A DNA stretch of 64,000 bases from Hyphomicrobium sp. 12-62-95 (GCA_002279935.1 NCCZ01000011.1:62001-126000), one strand, 5' to 3'; positions 17,995 to 27,091 are shown, numbered from the stretch's first letter. The notes: a model not told the origin generated them from the letters alone. Program-made: numbers and translations.

Positions 17995-18921
17995 ATGTCC
18001 GCTCGTCACCATTTGTTCGGCATCGCTTTCGCCGCTCTGGGAGCGGCATTTTTTTCGACCAAGGCGATCTTCATCAAGCTCGCTTATCAGGAGCAGGCGG
18101 ACGCGGCATTGATGCTGGCGTATCGCATGATTTTTTCGTTGCCAGTGTTTGTTGCGATCGGGGTGTGGGCTCTAGCGCAGCGGCGGGCGCGGGGTGAGCT
18201 TCCGCCGACGCTGCAAGATTATGCGCGCGCGGGGTTCGTCGGCTTTCTGGGCTACTACGTGGCATCGCAGTTCGATTTCGCCGGGCTGATGTTCATCACC
18301 GCGCAGCTGGAGCGGCTGGTTCTGTTCACCTATCCTCTCTTCGTCATGTTCTTTGGTGCAGCACTTTATGGCGAGCGGATACCTGCGTCGGGTTTGGCGG
18401 CGGCGGGCGTGACGTACACGGGGCTCGGGATCGTGTTCGCGATCGATCTGCCGGACGGTGGACGCGATACGGTGATTGGGACGCTGCTCGTTCTGGGGGC
18501 GGCCGTTTCGTTTGCACTGCATCAGATCTACGCCAAGCGCTTCATGGGGCCGATGGGGAGTGCGCTGTTCACGGCGGTGGCGCTGGCATCGGCATCCGTG
18601 TTCTGCATCGTGCATCAGGTTGTGGTGAGCGGCGGGTCGTTTGCGGCGAGCCCGCGGTTTCTTTGGCTGTCGGCAGGCTGCGCGATTGTCGCGACGGTGC
18701 TGCCGACCTTTCTGATCAACGCCGGTCTGGCGCGGATTTCGAGCGCGGCGGTGTCGATGATTTCGACGGTGTCGCCGGTGGTGACGATTGCGCTTGCCGT
18801 GTGGATTTTAGGCGAGCCGTTCACGTGGGCCGATGCCATCGGTTCGGCGCTCGTGCTCGCGGGAGTCGGGCTCTATGCGTGGGGTGAGAACCGGAAACCG
18901 CCGGTCGCGGACGTGACCTAA
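17995..18921 (+). CDS. DMT-superfamily EamA transporter
   Basis: 308 residues with ten predicted membrane helices in two EamA halves. The first half starts GIAFAALGAAFFSTKAIFIKLAYQ, and the second carries SFALHQIYAKRFMGPMGSALFTAVAL and ISTVSPVVTIALAVWILGEPFTW. It is an inner-membrane drug/metabolite exporter of unknown substrate. Its stop overlaps the end of the convergent DCC-family gene by 4 bp. Confidence 0.9.
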   Translation: MSARHHLFGIAFAALGAAFFSTKAIFIKLAYQEQADAALMLAYRMIFSLPVFVAIGVWALAQRRARGELPPTLQDYARAGFVGFLGYYVASQFDFAGLMFITAQLERLVLFTYPLFVMFFGAALYGERIPASGLAAAGVTYTGLGIVFAIDLPDGGRDTVIGTLLVLGAAVSFALHQIYAKRFMGPMGSALFTAVALASASVFCIVHQVVVSGGSFAASPRFLWLSAGCAIVATVLPTFLINAGLARISSAAVSMISTVSPVVTIALAVWILGEPFTWADAIGSALVLAGVGLYAWGENRKPPVADVT

Positions 18922-19382
18922 GCTGATGGCGGGAGCAGGCGGGCCAGCGTTCGTGTGTCCGGCCGGAAGCACGTTTCGCGCGCGCCGAACCAGCCGATGC
19001 GGTTGCGCTGGACCCAATCGTACAGCCGGTCTCCAATGACGTTCGGAACAAGGCGGCCGGGTGCGGCGAGCCAGCGCCAGGGGGCGGGGAGCGTGCGGGC
19101 GGCTGCGAGGATGCCTTGCCATTTCACGTAAGGAACGCCACCGCTGAGGACCATGAAGGTGTCGAAGCGGTCTGCATCCAGGCCGTAGTGACGATAAAGC
19201 GCCTGCGAAATCGGCTCTTGAATGGCAGCGAAGCGCGTCGTGCCGTTTGGATCGCGGGCAAGCATGAATTGGACGCCGGACGAACACAGCACGCAATGCC
19301 CGTCGAAAATGATGAGCGGCACACCGTCATCGAAGGGCGGCACCGCCGGGTCAGCGCGGTAGCTGTGCGGGCGAAAGGCCAT
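18918..19382 (-). CDS. DCC-family thiol-disulfide oxidoreductase (DUF393)
   Basis: 154 residues with the defining D-G-x-C-x-x-C motif (FDGHCVLCSSG, Cys30 and Cys33) after a predicted beta strand, as in thioredoxin-like folds. The family's YRHYGLDADRFDTF and NRIGWFG segments are present too. Members are predicted redox proteins without a settled partner. It has no signal peptide, so it is likely cytoplasmic. Confidence 0.88.
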   Translation of the reverse strand: MAFRPHSYRADPAVPPFDDGVPLIIFDGHCVLCSSGVQFMLARDPNGTTRFAAIQEPISQALYRHYGLDADRFDTFMVLSGGVPYVKWQGILAAARTLPAPWRWLAAPGRLVPNVIGDRLYDWVQRNRIGWFGARETCFRPDTRTLARLLPPSA

Positions 19383-19559
19383 CGTGCTTCCCTTCTGATA
19401 TCAGACACCTCAGTTGTAGCATCCGCGCTTGCAATAGCCATTTAGGAACACGAAACCTTGTTTTTGGGCGCGTTGTTAATTCCCGGGTGCTAGTCCTTCA
19501 GGTCCCCGGCAACTCTCGCTGACCGGTCAACAGTTTTTGACTGGCATGTTCGCATACGC

Positions 19560-19904
19560 ATGAAACCGCCCCGCGATCCCCGATCGGCCCCGCGCCGCAA
19601 GCAGCTCAAATCCGGCATCATTGCCTTTCATGAGCGGCATTCGACCTTGCCGTGTCTGGTTCGCGAAATTTCCGATACCGGTGCCCGGCTCGAGGTGGAG
19701 CAAGCGCACGTACCAGACTCATTTGAGCTGATCATCGAACTCGATGGCCTGGAAGCAGCCTGTGAGGTGATGTGGCGCCGGGGACAGCGGCTTGGTGTGA
19801 GGTTTACCGCGTCCCCCCGCATCCGGCCACCGCGCCGCGTTCAGGTTGTGCGGCCCACACTTGCGCCCGATAAGCCAACCCTGCGCAAGAAGCCGGTTGT
19901 GTAG
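19560..19904 (+). CDS. Single PilZ-domain protein
   Basis: 114 residues with a PilZ domain: basic residues at the N-terminus (RRKQLKSG) and the D/N-x-S-x-x-G motif as REISDTGARLEV. It ends with a basic tail. PilZ domains bind cyclic di-GMP. The first motif here (APRRKQ) is weaker than the canonical RxxxR, so binding is not certain. It stands alone between the DCC gene and the thioredoxin gene. Confidence 0.78.
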   Translation: MKPPRDPRSAPRRKQLKSGIIAFHERHSTLPCLVREISDTGARLEVEQAHVPDSFELIIELDGLEAACEVMWRRGQRLGVRFTASPRIRPPRRVQVVRPTLAPDKPTLRKKPVV

Positions 19905-20023
19905 AAAGCGCGCCCGAAGCAGGCATTCATACGTAGCGCCGCCGCCTGAAACCCGGCCGTGGCGGCTCCGTATAGCCGAGCGAGGCCCCGGTGCCTCCTA
20001 TTGGCTGACAGGAGAAGATGACC

Positions 20024-20416
20024 ATGAACGCTTTTAAAGTCACCGTTGCTGCTGCCCTCGCCGGGTTGGCGCTTGCAATTTCCGCGCCCGTGATCGCGAT
20101 GGAGCAGAAGGCCACCTACGAGATGGCCATGTTCGACAAGGCGCAGGCCGACAACCAGCATATCGTCGTTGAAGTCTTCAAGAAGGGCTGCCCGACGTGC
20201 GCAGCGCAGCAGCCGGGCCTGAAGGCTGCGAAAGAAAAGTTCCCGAAGGCGACGTTTGTGACGGTCGATTTCCAGGGTGATGCGGCCCCCGTCGAGCGCT
20301 TCAAGGCCGTGAAGCAGAGCACGATCATCGTTTACAAGGGCTCGAAGGAAGTGGCGCGGATCGTCGGCGAGACGGACTCGGACGCCATCGTCGCCGCCAT
20401 CGGCAAGGGCGCTTAA
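20024..20416 (+). CDS. Exported thioredoxin-like protein (CPTC)
   Basis: 130 residues with a signal peptide (VTVAAALAGLALAISAPVIA) and a thioredoxin fold whose active site is CPTC (Cys56, Cys59) in VFKKGCPTCAAQQPG. The cis-proline loop is replaced by KQSTIIVYKG, so it may not be a standard disulfide reductase. GGAG at 20011-20014 is 9 bases from the ATG at 20024 and only 3 from the ATG at 20018, so the second is preferred. The CcdA-like gene follows, consistent with electron transfer to the periplasm. Confidence 0.87.
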   Translation: MNAFKVTVAAALAGLALAISAPVIAMEQKATYEMAMFDKAQADNQHIVVEVFKKGCPTCAAQQPGLKAAKEKFPKATFVTVDFQGDAAPVERFKAVKQSTIIVYKGSKEVARIVGETDSDAIVAAIGKGA

Positions 20417-20482
20417 GCGTTCCGGCAGCGGCGCGGCTCTGGTTGCGCCGCTGTCTCCTCCCTGCCCACTTGAGATCCTGTC

Positions 20483-21199
20483 ATGACCAATATTCTGATC
20501 GCCTATCTCGCGGGCGTGGTGACGATTTTGTCGCCGTGCATCCTGCCTCTTCTGCCCATCGTGCTCGGTGGCGCGCTGTCGTCGCATAAGTACGGGCCGT
20601 ATGCGCTGGCGACGGGGCTTGTGTTGGCGTTCACGGGGTTTGGTTTGTTGGTGGCGACGGTTGGTTTTGCGATTGGGTTGACGCCGCAGGTGCTCAACCA
20701 GATTGCGGCCGTGTTGATGATCGGGCTTGGCGCGATTTTGCTCTCGGCATCGTTGCAGCAGCGGTTCGCGGTGGCCGCATCGGTGGCGACGGGCGGCTTG
20801 CAGACGCGGGTTTCCAATTATTCGCCGGATGGCCTGAGCGGGCAGTTTGCTCTGGGCGCGATCCTCGGCGCGGTGTGGACGCCGTGTGTGGGTCCGACGC
20901 TCGGCGCTGCGATTGCGCTGGCCGCGCAGGGGCAATCGATCGGTTATGCGGCAACGGTGATGTTTGCTTTCGCACTCGGCACGGTGACGCCGTTGCTCGG
21001 GATCATGCTTGTCTCGCGCGACGCCTTCATGAAGAACCGTGGCGCGCTGATGACAGCGAACCGCTGGCTGAAACCTGCGCTCGGTGTGTTGCTGATCGTT
21101 CTCGGGATCGCGTTTCTCACGGGCCTCATGTCGGATTGGGAAGCGTTTGTGCTGGAGCGTATGCCCGAGGGGTTGGTGCGGTTTATTTACGGGTTTTGA
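20483..21199 (+). CDS. CcdA/DsbD-type transmembrane electron carrier
   Basis: 238 residues, six to seven helices, matching the CcdA/DsbD-beta family. The first membrane cysteine is in ILSPCILPLLPIVLGGAL and the second in GAVWTPCVGPTLGAAI; these two form the disulfide that passes electrons from cytoplasmic thioredoxin to periplasmic partners. It sits 67 bp after the exported thioredoxin gene on the same strand, a natural acceptor. Confidence 0.92.
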   Translation: MTNILIAYLAGVVTILSPCILPLLPIVLGGALSSHKYGPYALATGLVLAFTGFGLLVATVGFAIGLTPQVLNQIAAVLMIGLGAILLSASLQQRFAVAASVATGGLQTRVSNYSPDGLSGQFALGAILGAVWTPCVGPTLGAAIALAAQGQSIGYAATVMFAFALGTVTPLLGIMLVSRDAFMKNRGALMTANRWLKPALGVLLIVLGIAFLTGLMSDWEAFVLERMPEGLVRFIYGF

Positions 21200-21278
21200 G
21201 AGAGCGCTTTGAGGGCTGGGGGTTCACCTCAGACCGGCCGCCGTGATAGCGTGATCGCTCAATGAGCAAGGAGCGACA

Positions 21279-21827
21279 ATGAGCGATCGGATCATCATGC
21301 GGATCGGCGAAAGCCTCGTGGCCGGCGGACCGCCCGGTACAGCAGCCGAGCCGGAAGTGGCCATCGGCGAAATGGACGGGCCGATGGGGACGGCGTTCGC
21401 CAACCTGCTCGGCAATCAGGTGGTTGGCCATTCGCGCGTGCTGGCGCTGCTCAACACGGATGTGATGGTTCGGCCGCCGACAATTTGCGTGTCCAAGGTG
21501 TCGGTCGATAACGAGCGGTACACGAGTATTCTCATGGGCACGGTTCAGTATGCGACCGCCATGGGTGTGATCGACAGCGTGCGCTCGGGCGTGATCCCGC
21601 GCGACAAGGCCAACGATCTGGGCATCATCGTTTCGGTGTGGCTCAACCCGTCGGTGGCGACCGACGATAACCTCGACCACAAAATCCTCTTCGAGATCCA
21701 CCGCAAAGCGACGACGCTGGCCATTACCAAGGCCATGCGTAGCGAACCCTCCATCGACTGGCTGCTCGAGAACCAGGACAAGGTCATTCACAAGTATTTC
21801 GAGAAGGGGTTGAAGGGGGAGATTTAG
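21279..21827 (+). CDS. Formaldehyde-activating enzyme homologue (Fae-like)
   Basis: 182 residues homologous to Fae, which condenses formaldehyde with tetrahydromethanopterin in methylotrophs. Shared segments are IGESLV, DGPMGTAFANLL, RPPTICVSKVSV, GVIPRDKANDLGIIVSVWL and ATTLAITKAM. The catalytic histidine that follows the GDGNEVAH stretch in true Fae is absent (AAEPEVAIGEMDG instead), and the N-terminal loop is longer. It is therefore more likely a Fae paralogue of unknown function than the main enzyme. AAGGAG lies just before the ATG. It follows the thioredoxin/CcdA pair by 79 bp. Confidence 0.85.
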   Translation: MSDRIIMRIGESLVAGGPPGTAAEPEVAIGEMDGPMGTAFANLLGNQVVGHSRVLALLNTDVMVRPPTICVSKVSVDNERYTSILMGTVQYATAMGVIDSVRSGVIPRDKANDLGIIVSVWLNPSVATDDNLDHKILFEIHRKATTLAITKAMRSEPSIDWLLENQDKVIHKYFEKGLKGEI

Positions 21828-21850
21828 GGGGCACGAACCTCGCCCAACCT

Positions 21851-21997
21851 CAAACGTCATCCCCGCGCAGGCGGGGATCCGTGCAAGTTGCTGTTGGTGG
21901 ATTGATTGAAGCTTGCGCGGGTCCCGGCCTTCGCCGGGATGACGGGGTGGGGGAGAGCGGTGCCGGTGCGGTGAGAGCCACGCTGTTGCGCGATAGG
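21851..21997. repeat. Left 147-bp direct repeat bounding the island
   Basis: This block contains, in order, two palindromic units in opposite orientation, the spacer TTGCTGTTGGTGGATT...GAAGCTTGC, and GGTGCGGTGAGAGCCA. The same order with scattered substitutions recurs at 23102-23249 in the same orientation. The pair bounds the island and its GIY-YIG gene. Confidence 0.75.
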
Positions 21998-22038
21998 TCC
22001 CGGGCACCCCGGCCTGCGCCGGGGCAGGCAAGGCGGGG

Positions 22039-22135
22039 GATGACAGCTGTGGGGTGGCGCGGTCCTTCGCCCAACCTCAAACGTCATCCCGGCGCGCGGA
22101 GCGTAGCGGAGCCGGCCGGGACCCAGGCAAGCTTC
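22039..22135. repeat. 97-bp direct repeat, copy 1
   Basis: It matches 22401-22497 at all but one position (T in place of G at the tenth base). Both copies span the end of one palindromic unit and the whole next unit, whose loop is GCGCGCGGAGCGTAGCGGAG. The near identity points to a recent duplication or gene-conversion event within the island. Confidence 0.88.
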
Positions 22136-22400
22136 AGCGATACCGCTCGTGAAGCATTGGCCATAGCGGTGGACGCGGATGCGCGGTTCGTCGGGCTCAC
22201 CGTTGACTGGGTCCCGGCCTTCGCCGGGATGACCGGGTAGGGAGAGCGCGAGCGGTGGCTCGACCACAAATGTCATCCCGGGGCTTGGCCCCGGGATCCA
22301 TTCTTAAGCAAACTCCCATCGTCGTGTGACGCGGTGAGAGCGCCGACGCGACTTCGACCATGCCGCGTGTTGCCCGATGGGTCCCGGCAATAAATGCCGG

Positions 22401-22497
22401 GATGACAGCGGTGGGGTGGCGCGGTCCTTCGCCCAACCTCAAACGTCATCCCGGCGCGCGGAGCGTAGCGGAGCCGGCCGGGACCCAGGCAAGCTTC
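22401..22497. repeat. 97-bp direct repeat, copy 2
   Basis: Second copy of the block at 22039-22135, 362 bp further right in the same orientation, with a single mismatch. Confidence 0.88.
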
Positions 22498-22584
22498 CAA
22501 TTTGGGATGCGGTGGTGGTGGACTACCCTCTGCCGTCATCCCGGCGCAGGCCGGGATCCGTGCAACGGACCACTGAACATCAGT

Positions 22585-22914
22585 TCATTTTGGCGATTCG
22601 ATATCCGCATCTCCGAATGCGATCTCGCCCGTCGTTGGATCGAACAAATTGCGCCAATTCGGGTTCATCAGCTCGATGAGCCGCACTTTCCACGCACGAT
22701 GCCACCGCTTAAGCACCTTCTCGCGAGCAATGGCAGCGTCCATCGTCTCATGCATCTCGTAGTACACGAGCATCTTGATGGCGTACTTCTTCGTGAAACC
22801 ATCGAACAGTCCCTGCACGTGATTGGCCATCCTTTGCGCCAAATCGCTCGTCACGCCGACGTAGAATGTGCCGTGCGGGCGGTTGACGAGGATGTAGACG
22901 CAGGGTCTCTTCAT
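22585..22914 (-). CDS. GIY-YIG superfamily nuclease-domain protein
   Basis: 109 residues, almost all of it a GIY-YIG domain: the first strand CVYILVNR, then TFYVGVTSDLAQRMANH with the catalytic arginine, and later AIAREKVLKRWHRAWKVRLIE with the likely metal-binding glutamate. These small stand-alone proteins resemble the UPF0213/YhbQ group, whose role is unknown. The start at 22914 gives the usual length, though no ribosome-binding site is obvious. It is embedded in the palindromic-repeat island, with units on both sides within 30 bp. A REP-handling role is possible but unproven. Confidence 0.88.
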   Translation of the reverse strand: MKRPCVYILVNRPHGTFYVGVTSDLAQRMANHVQGLFDGFTKKYAIKMLVYYEMHETMDAAIAREKVLKRWHRAWKVRLIELMNPNWRNLFDPTTGEIAFGDADIESPK

Positions 22915-23101
22915 AGCACAACGATAGCATGAGGCTACTTGCACGGGTCCCGGCCTTCGCCGGGATGACGGGGTGGAGGGAGCGGGGGTCTACCGTTAGA
23001 CCCACCCAGTTCCGCGATGGGTCCTCGGGACCCCGGCCTGCGCCGGGGCAGGCAAGGCCCGGGATGACAGCGGTGGGGTGGTGAGGGCGGTGGCACACCC
23101 A

Positions 23102-23249
23102 CAAACGTCATCCCCGCGTAGGCGGGGATCGGTGCCAGGTTGCTGTTTGGTGGATTTATTGAAGCTTGCACGGGTCCCGGCCTGCGCCGGGATGACGGTG
23201 TATGGTGGAGCGGTGGCGGTGCGGTGAGAGCCAGCGTGTTGCGCGATGG
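23102..23249. repeat. Right 148-bp direct repeat bounding the island
   Basis: Counterpart of 21851-21997, in the same orientation, 1251 bp away. Differences are small insertions in the spacer (an extra T) and changes in the palindrome loops. Confidence 0.75.
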
Positions 23250-23277
23250 TTCTACCCTTCGTTTTGACAGAGGCTAG

Positions 23278-23853
23278 CTACCCCAAAATTTTCTCGAGTG
23301 CCGCGCCCAGTGCTTCGGCAATCCCCGACAAAGCTGCAATATCCTGAACGTTTTCCTTCAGCGATCTGAACAGTGACCGCACTACCGATGGCTTTCTGCG
23401 TTTGACGATTTCGTCGCTGAGTGCGTCGATCAAGTCGACCAGTTCTTCCTTGTGCTTGGGGTCAAGGCCGCGTGTATTTGCGACGCCCTCCGCCAAAGCT
23501 CGAATAATAGTACCAGCCTCCTCTGCATCCGAGCCGCGCATCATCGTGATGGCAGCATCTATGCGAACGTAATCTCCCGTGTTGACGGCACCAACTTGGG
23601 AATTTGCAATATGAATGTTGTTGAGCACAGCGCCTCTCCGGATACCTTGTGCAATTGCATGTATTGGAATACGCCCTCCACCTGCAGAGAACCCAACAAC
23701 GGCATCCATGTCGTCGAGCGATTGATTTATCATCGCAGCTGCTTGGAGAAATTGTCGATCCTGAATCGACTGCAAGCGATCCGCACAATTCAGACACAGT
23801 GTAATTTCGCCAATTGTGTAGATCGGGGGACGCCCGCACTGTTGGCACGCCAT
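23278..23853 (-). CDS. Hypothetical zinc-ribbon protein
   Basis: 191 residues. The N-terminus has two CxxC pairs (ACQQCG and LCLNCA, about 15 residues apart), a probable zinc ribbon. A middle segment (IHIANSQVGAVNTGDYVRIDAAI) looks like short repeated beta strands. The C-terminal 90 residues are helical (EAGTIIRALAEGVANTRG ... EELVDLIDALSDEIVKRR ... GIAEALGAALEKILG). Base composition is less GC-rich than its neighbours, and it abuts the repeat island, so acquisition by transfer is plausible. The start at 23853 has a GGAGGAGGG ribosome-binding site. Function unknown. Confidence 0.7.
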   Translation of the reverse strand: MACQQCGRPPIYTIGEITLCLNCADRLQSIQDRQFLQAAAMINQSLDDMDAVVGFSAGGGRIPIHAIAQGIRRGAVLNNIHIANSQVGAVNTGDYVRIDAAITMMRGSDAEEAGTIIRALAEGVANTRGLDPKHKEELVDLIDALSDEIVKRRKPSVVRSLFRSLKENVQDIAALSGIAEALGAALEKILG

Positions 23854-24072
23854 ACGCCCTCCTCCCTCCAAAATCGTTGGAATAACGCCAGCGGATTAAT
23901 TGTGTCTGGAAATTGGCGTAAGCGCTCAATTCGACAGTTCTCCACGACCGCCGATACGTGCCGAAAAATAGAACGACGCTACGGGTTGTCGACTGGAACG
24001 CCGGTCCAAAAGCTGCAGTCGCGATACCCTATGCCGTCCTGGCATGGGTGGGTTGGGGCAGCGCGTCGGACC

Positions 24073-26016
24073 TCACCGCAAATCCGGTGGAGTTGCCTCA
24101 TCCTTCAGGCTTGCTACGGCATCATCCAGGGACATCACTGTCTGATCTTGGCTGCCGAGGCGGCGGATGGAGACGTTTCGCGCTTCGGCGTCGCGGAGGC
24201 CGACTGCCAGGATGACGGGGACTTTGGCGAGGGAGTGTTCGCGGACTTTGTAGCCGATCTTTTCGTTGCGCAGATCGGGTTCGACGCGGAGGCCGGCGGC
24301 TTTCAAGGCGTTGACCACTTCGTGCGCGTAGGGGTCGGCGTCGCTGGTGATGGTGGCGACGACGACTTGCAAGGGTGCCAGCCAGAGCGGGAAGTGGCCG
24401 GCGAAGTTTTCGATTAGGATGCCGGTGAAGCGTTCGAGCGAGCCGAACATGGCGCGGTGGATCATCACCGGCGTTTTCTTGTCCGAGTTCTCGTCGATGT
24501 AGAACGCGCCGAGGCGGCCGGCGAGGTTGAAGTCGACCTGCGTGGTGCCGCACTGCCATTCGCGGCCGATGGCGTCCTTCAGCGTGTATTCGAGTTTGGG
24601 ACCGTAGAACGCGCCTTCGCCCGGCTGGAGTTCGGTGCGGATGCGGCCGTTGGAGCGGCGTTTTACTTCGTCCAGCACGTCGCCCAGCGCCTTCTCGGCC
24701 TTGTCCCACAGTTCATCGGCGCCGACGCGCTTTTCAGGCCGCGTGGAGAGCTTGATGTGGATGTCTTCGAAGCCGAAGTCTTTGTAGATCGCGAGCATCA
24801 GATCGTTGATCTTGAGGCATTCCTCCATGATCTGATTTTCGGTGATGAAGATGTGCGCGTCGTCTTGCGTGAAATGGCGCACGCGCAGCATGCCGTGCAG
24901 TGCGCCGGACGGCTCGTAGCGGTGGACCTTGCCGAATTCGGCGATCTTGAGCGGCAGGTCGCGGTAGCTCTTGAGGCCATGCTTGTAGATCTGCACGTGA
25001 CCCGGGCAGTTCATGGGCTTGCAGCAGAACACGCGCTCGTCGGGGAGCGTGGTCGTAAACATGTTCTCGCCGTAGTTCTCCCAGTGGCCGGAGAGTTCCC
25101 AGAAGTGCTTCTCCATCATGTCGGGGGAGTTCACCTCCATGTAGCCGGCGCGGGCTTGAGCGCGGCGCATGTAGGCAATGAGGGTCTGGAACAGGGTCCA
25201 GCCCTTGGCGTGCCAGAAGACGGAGCCGGGGGCTTCTTCCTGGAAGTGGAAGAGGTCCATCTCTCTCCCAAGTTTGCGGTGGTCGCGCTTTTCGGCTTCT
25301 TCGAGCTGATGCAGGTAGGCTTTAAGTTCATCTTCGGTCGCCCAGGCGGTGCCGTAGATGCGCTGGAGCTGGGGACGGGTTGAATCCCCGCGCCAGTAGG
25401 CGCCGGCGAATTTCATCAGCTTGAAGGCTTTGCCGATGGCGCCGGTGGAGGTCATGTGCGGGCCGCGGCAGAGGTCGAACCAAGTGCCTTGGCGGTAGAT
25501 CTTCAGGTCCTGGTCTTCGGGGATGGCGTCGACGAGTTCGACCTTGAAGCCCTCGCCCATGGCCGCGAACGTGTCTTTTGCCTTATCGCGCGACCAGACT
25601 TCCTTGGTGAAGGGTTGGTTCTTGGCGATGATCTCGGCCATCTTTTTTTCGATTTTGCCAATGTCCTCGGGGAGGAAGGGTTCGGCTTTGGCGAAGTCGT
25701 AATAGAAGCCGTTGTCGATCACCGGGCCGATGGTGACCTGCGTGCCGGGCCAGAGCGCTTGCACGGCTTCGGCCATGACGTGGGCGGCGTCGTGCCGGAT
25801 CAATTCCAGCGCGGCCGGATCGGTGCGGGAGACGAAGTTGATCTTCGCGTCGGTGGTGATGGGGTCGGCCAAGTCGGTCAAGACGCCGTCGAGCTGCATG
25901 GCGACAGTGCGCTTGGCGAGCGAAGGCGAGATGGATTTGGCGACGTCGAGGCCGGTGGTGCCTTTGGCGACGGACCGCTCAGCGCCGTCGGGAAACGTCA
26001 AAGTGACGTTGGTCAT
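24073..26016 (-). CDS. thrS: Threonyl-tRNA synthetase
   Basis: Charges tRNA-Thr. At 647 residues it is full length: an N-terminal TGS domain ([26 protein letters not shown]), the editing domain with [12 protein letters not shown], a class II catalytic core with the zinc cysteine in [14 protein letters not shown], and the anticodon-binding domain at the end ([22 protein letters not shown]). The start codon is the ATG at 26016. It stands alone on the minus strand, with the divergent gene starting at 26286. Confidence 0.98.
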   Translation of the reverse strand: MTNVTLTFPDGAERSVAKGTTGLDVAKSISPSLAKRTVAMQLDGVLTDLADPITTDAKINFVSRTDPAALELIRHDAAHVMAEAVQALWPGTQVTIGPVIDNGFYYDFAKAEPFLPEDIGKIEKKMAEIIAKNQPFTKEVWSRDKAKDTFAAMGEGFKVELVDAIPEDQDLKIYRQGTWFDLCRGPHMTSTGAIGKAFKLMKFAGAYWRGDSTRPQLQRIYGTAWATEDELKAYLHQLEEAEKRDHRKLGREMDLFHFQEEAPGSVFWHAKGWTLFQTLIAYMRRAQARAGYMEVNSPDMMEKHFWELSGHWENYGENMFTTTLPDERVFCCKPMNCPGHVQIYKHGLKSYRDLPLKIAEFGKVHRYEPSGALHGMLRVRHFTQDDAHIFITENQIMEECLKINDLMLAIYKDFGFEDIHIKLSTRPEKRVGADELWDKAEKALGDVLDEVKRRSNGRIRTELQPGEGAFYGPKLEYTLKDAIGREWQCGTTQVDFNLAGRLGAFYIDENSDKKTPVMIHRAMFGSLERFTGILIENFAGHFPLWLAPLQVVVATITSDADPYAHEVVNALKAAGLRVEPDLRNEKIGYKVREHSLAKVPVILAVGLRDAEARNVSIRRLGSQDQTVMSLDDAVASLKDEATPPDLR

Positions 26017-26285
26017 CTCGCTCTCCTGTTGCTCACTCGCCGCATACGGGTGCGGCGTAAGACGATGTGGAGCGTGTCATGCCGCCGGGGGACGGGAGCT
26101 GTCAAGCCGGGAGAGGCCGTTTCCGGCCGGAGGCCGCCAGGGAATGGGCGGATTCGCGGGTGCGCCGCGCTTCCGATCGATAAAAATTTATTGAGTTCCC
26201 GCCGGGTTCTTTCACCAATGGCGGCTAGTTTGGGCCTTGCTGATGCGCGCTTCTTTGGTGGCGTCGGCACAGTTGGGGATCACGC

Positions 26286-26771
26286 ATGCAACCGCCAAAA
26301 CTACTCGTTCGTAAAGGAATGGTCGTCGTGCAGGGCCGGAACCGGCCGTGCATCCAGGTGTTGGCGGTGGTCGATCCGGCTTTAAAGACGAAGCTTGAGG
26401 ATTTGTTCGCGTCTGAAAACCTCTTCAAGCGATCGGCCTATTCGAACGGCTTCCCCGCCTCCATGCCGCAGCCGACCGGGCCCTTGGCGCCGCATGTTGC
26501 AGCGCTCCTGAAGAGCGATGCCTGCCCGGAAATCACGGTGAAGACGATTTTGCAGGGCCAGCTGCTGCAGGCCAGCTCGGTGTGGGAGATGAAGGCGTTC
26601 GAGTATGTCGCCCAGCGCGCGTTCGACTCGCTCGTGGAATTCTGCGCGACGGTGGTGGAACTGGGCCGCGAGACGATCTATGCGCCGCCGGAAGCCGACC
26701 GGTTCGCAACCCTCGAAATGCCGGCCGCCCCTGTGGTGCCGGCCATCGAGGCCGTTCCGACGGCGGCTTAA
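26286..26771 (+). CDS. Hypothetical protein
   Basis: 161 residues with no signal peptide or membrane helix. It starts LVRKGMVVVQGRNRPCIQVLAVVDPALKTKLEDLF, then has a region rich in helix formers (SSVWEMKAFEYVAQRAFDSLVEFCATVVELGRETI), and finishes with an alanine/proline-rich tail. The codon pattern is coding-like. The stop overlaps the end of yidD by 4 bp in convergent arrangement. The family is not recognised. Confidence 0.65.
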   Translation: MQPPKLLVRKGMVVVQGRNRPCIQVLAVVDPALKTKLEDLFASENLFKRSAYSNGFPASMPQPTGPLAPHVAALLKSDACPEITVKTILQGQLLQASSVWEMKAFEYVAQRAFDSLVEFCATVVELGRETIYAPPEADRFATLEMPAAPVVPAIEAVPTAA

Positions 26772-27091
26772 GGCGCCTTTTGCGGTTCTTGACCTGGACT
26801 GTTAACGCGCCGCCAGCGGCCGTAGCGCCAGGGTGCCAAGAGGTGGCGCTCGGCGCCGAGGTCGGGCACGGGGTCGTAGCCGTGGGTTCCCCAGGGATGG
26901 CAGCGGGCAATCCGTGAGACCATCAGCCAGAAGCCCTTCCAGGCACCGTTCTTGTCGATGGCTTCAAGCGCGTATTCCGAGCAAGACGGTGCGTGGCGGC
27001 ACTCCATGCCGATCCAGGGGCGGAGCGTTGCCCGGTAGAGGTGGACCGGGGCTTTCAGTAGGGCTTTTGCCAGGGGCACCACGGTGATCAA
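26768..27091 (-). CDS. yidD: Membrane protein insertion efficiency factor YidD
   Basis: 107 residues with the family core RPWIGMECRHAPSCSEYALEAIDKNGAWKGFWLMVSRIARCHPWGTHGYDPVP, including the conserved cysteines. YidD helps YidC insert inner-membrane proteins. Translation appears coupled: its TTG start at 27091 overlaps the stop of the upstream IscU-like gene as TTGA. GTG at 27082 is an alternative. Confidence 0.93.
   Translation of the reverse strand: MITVVPLAKALLKAPVHLYRATLRPWIGMECRHAPSCSEYALEAIDKNGAWKGFWLMVSRIARCHPWGTHGYDPVPDLGAERHLLAPWRYGRWRRVNSPGQEPQKAP

Larger units (their letters stand above)
21851..23249. repeat. Palindromic-repeat island with about 13 units and a GIY-YIG gene
   Basis: The 1.4 kb holds repeated hairpin units of the type GTCATCCCGGC-loop-GCCGGGA in both orientations. 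Approximate positions are 21855-21887, 21915-21951, 21996-22057, 22082-22134, 22205-22242, 22270-22308, 22376-22419, 22445-22497, 22534-22565, 22941-22976, 23016-23080, 23106-23142 and 23168-23205. Loops and flanks vary (CGCAGG, CTTCGCC, CGGAGCGTAGCGGAGCC). The remaining sequence is also modular, with TGCGGTGAGAGC and TGTTGCGCGATGG blocks recurring. The single GIY-YIG gene lies inside. Confidence 0.9.

Noticed and set aside
19841-20935. A 364-codon open frame on the minus strand
   Set aside because: It is antisense to the thioredoxin and CcdA genes and has arginine/histidine-rich composition without any domain.
21851-23249. CRISPR array
   Set aside because: Units are palindromic, occur in both orientations and are spaced irregularly; no uniform spacers and no cas genes.
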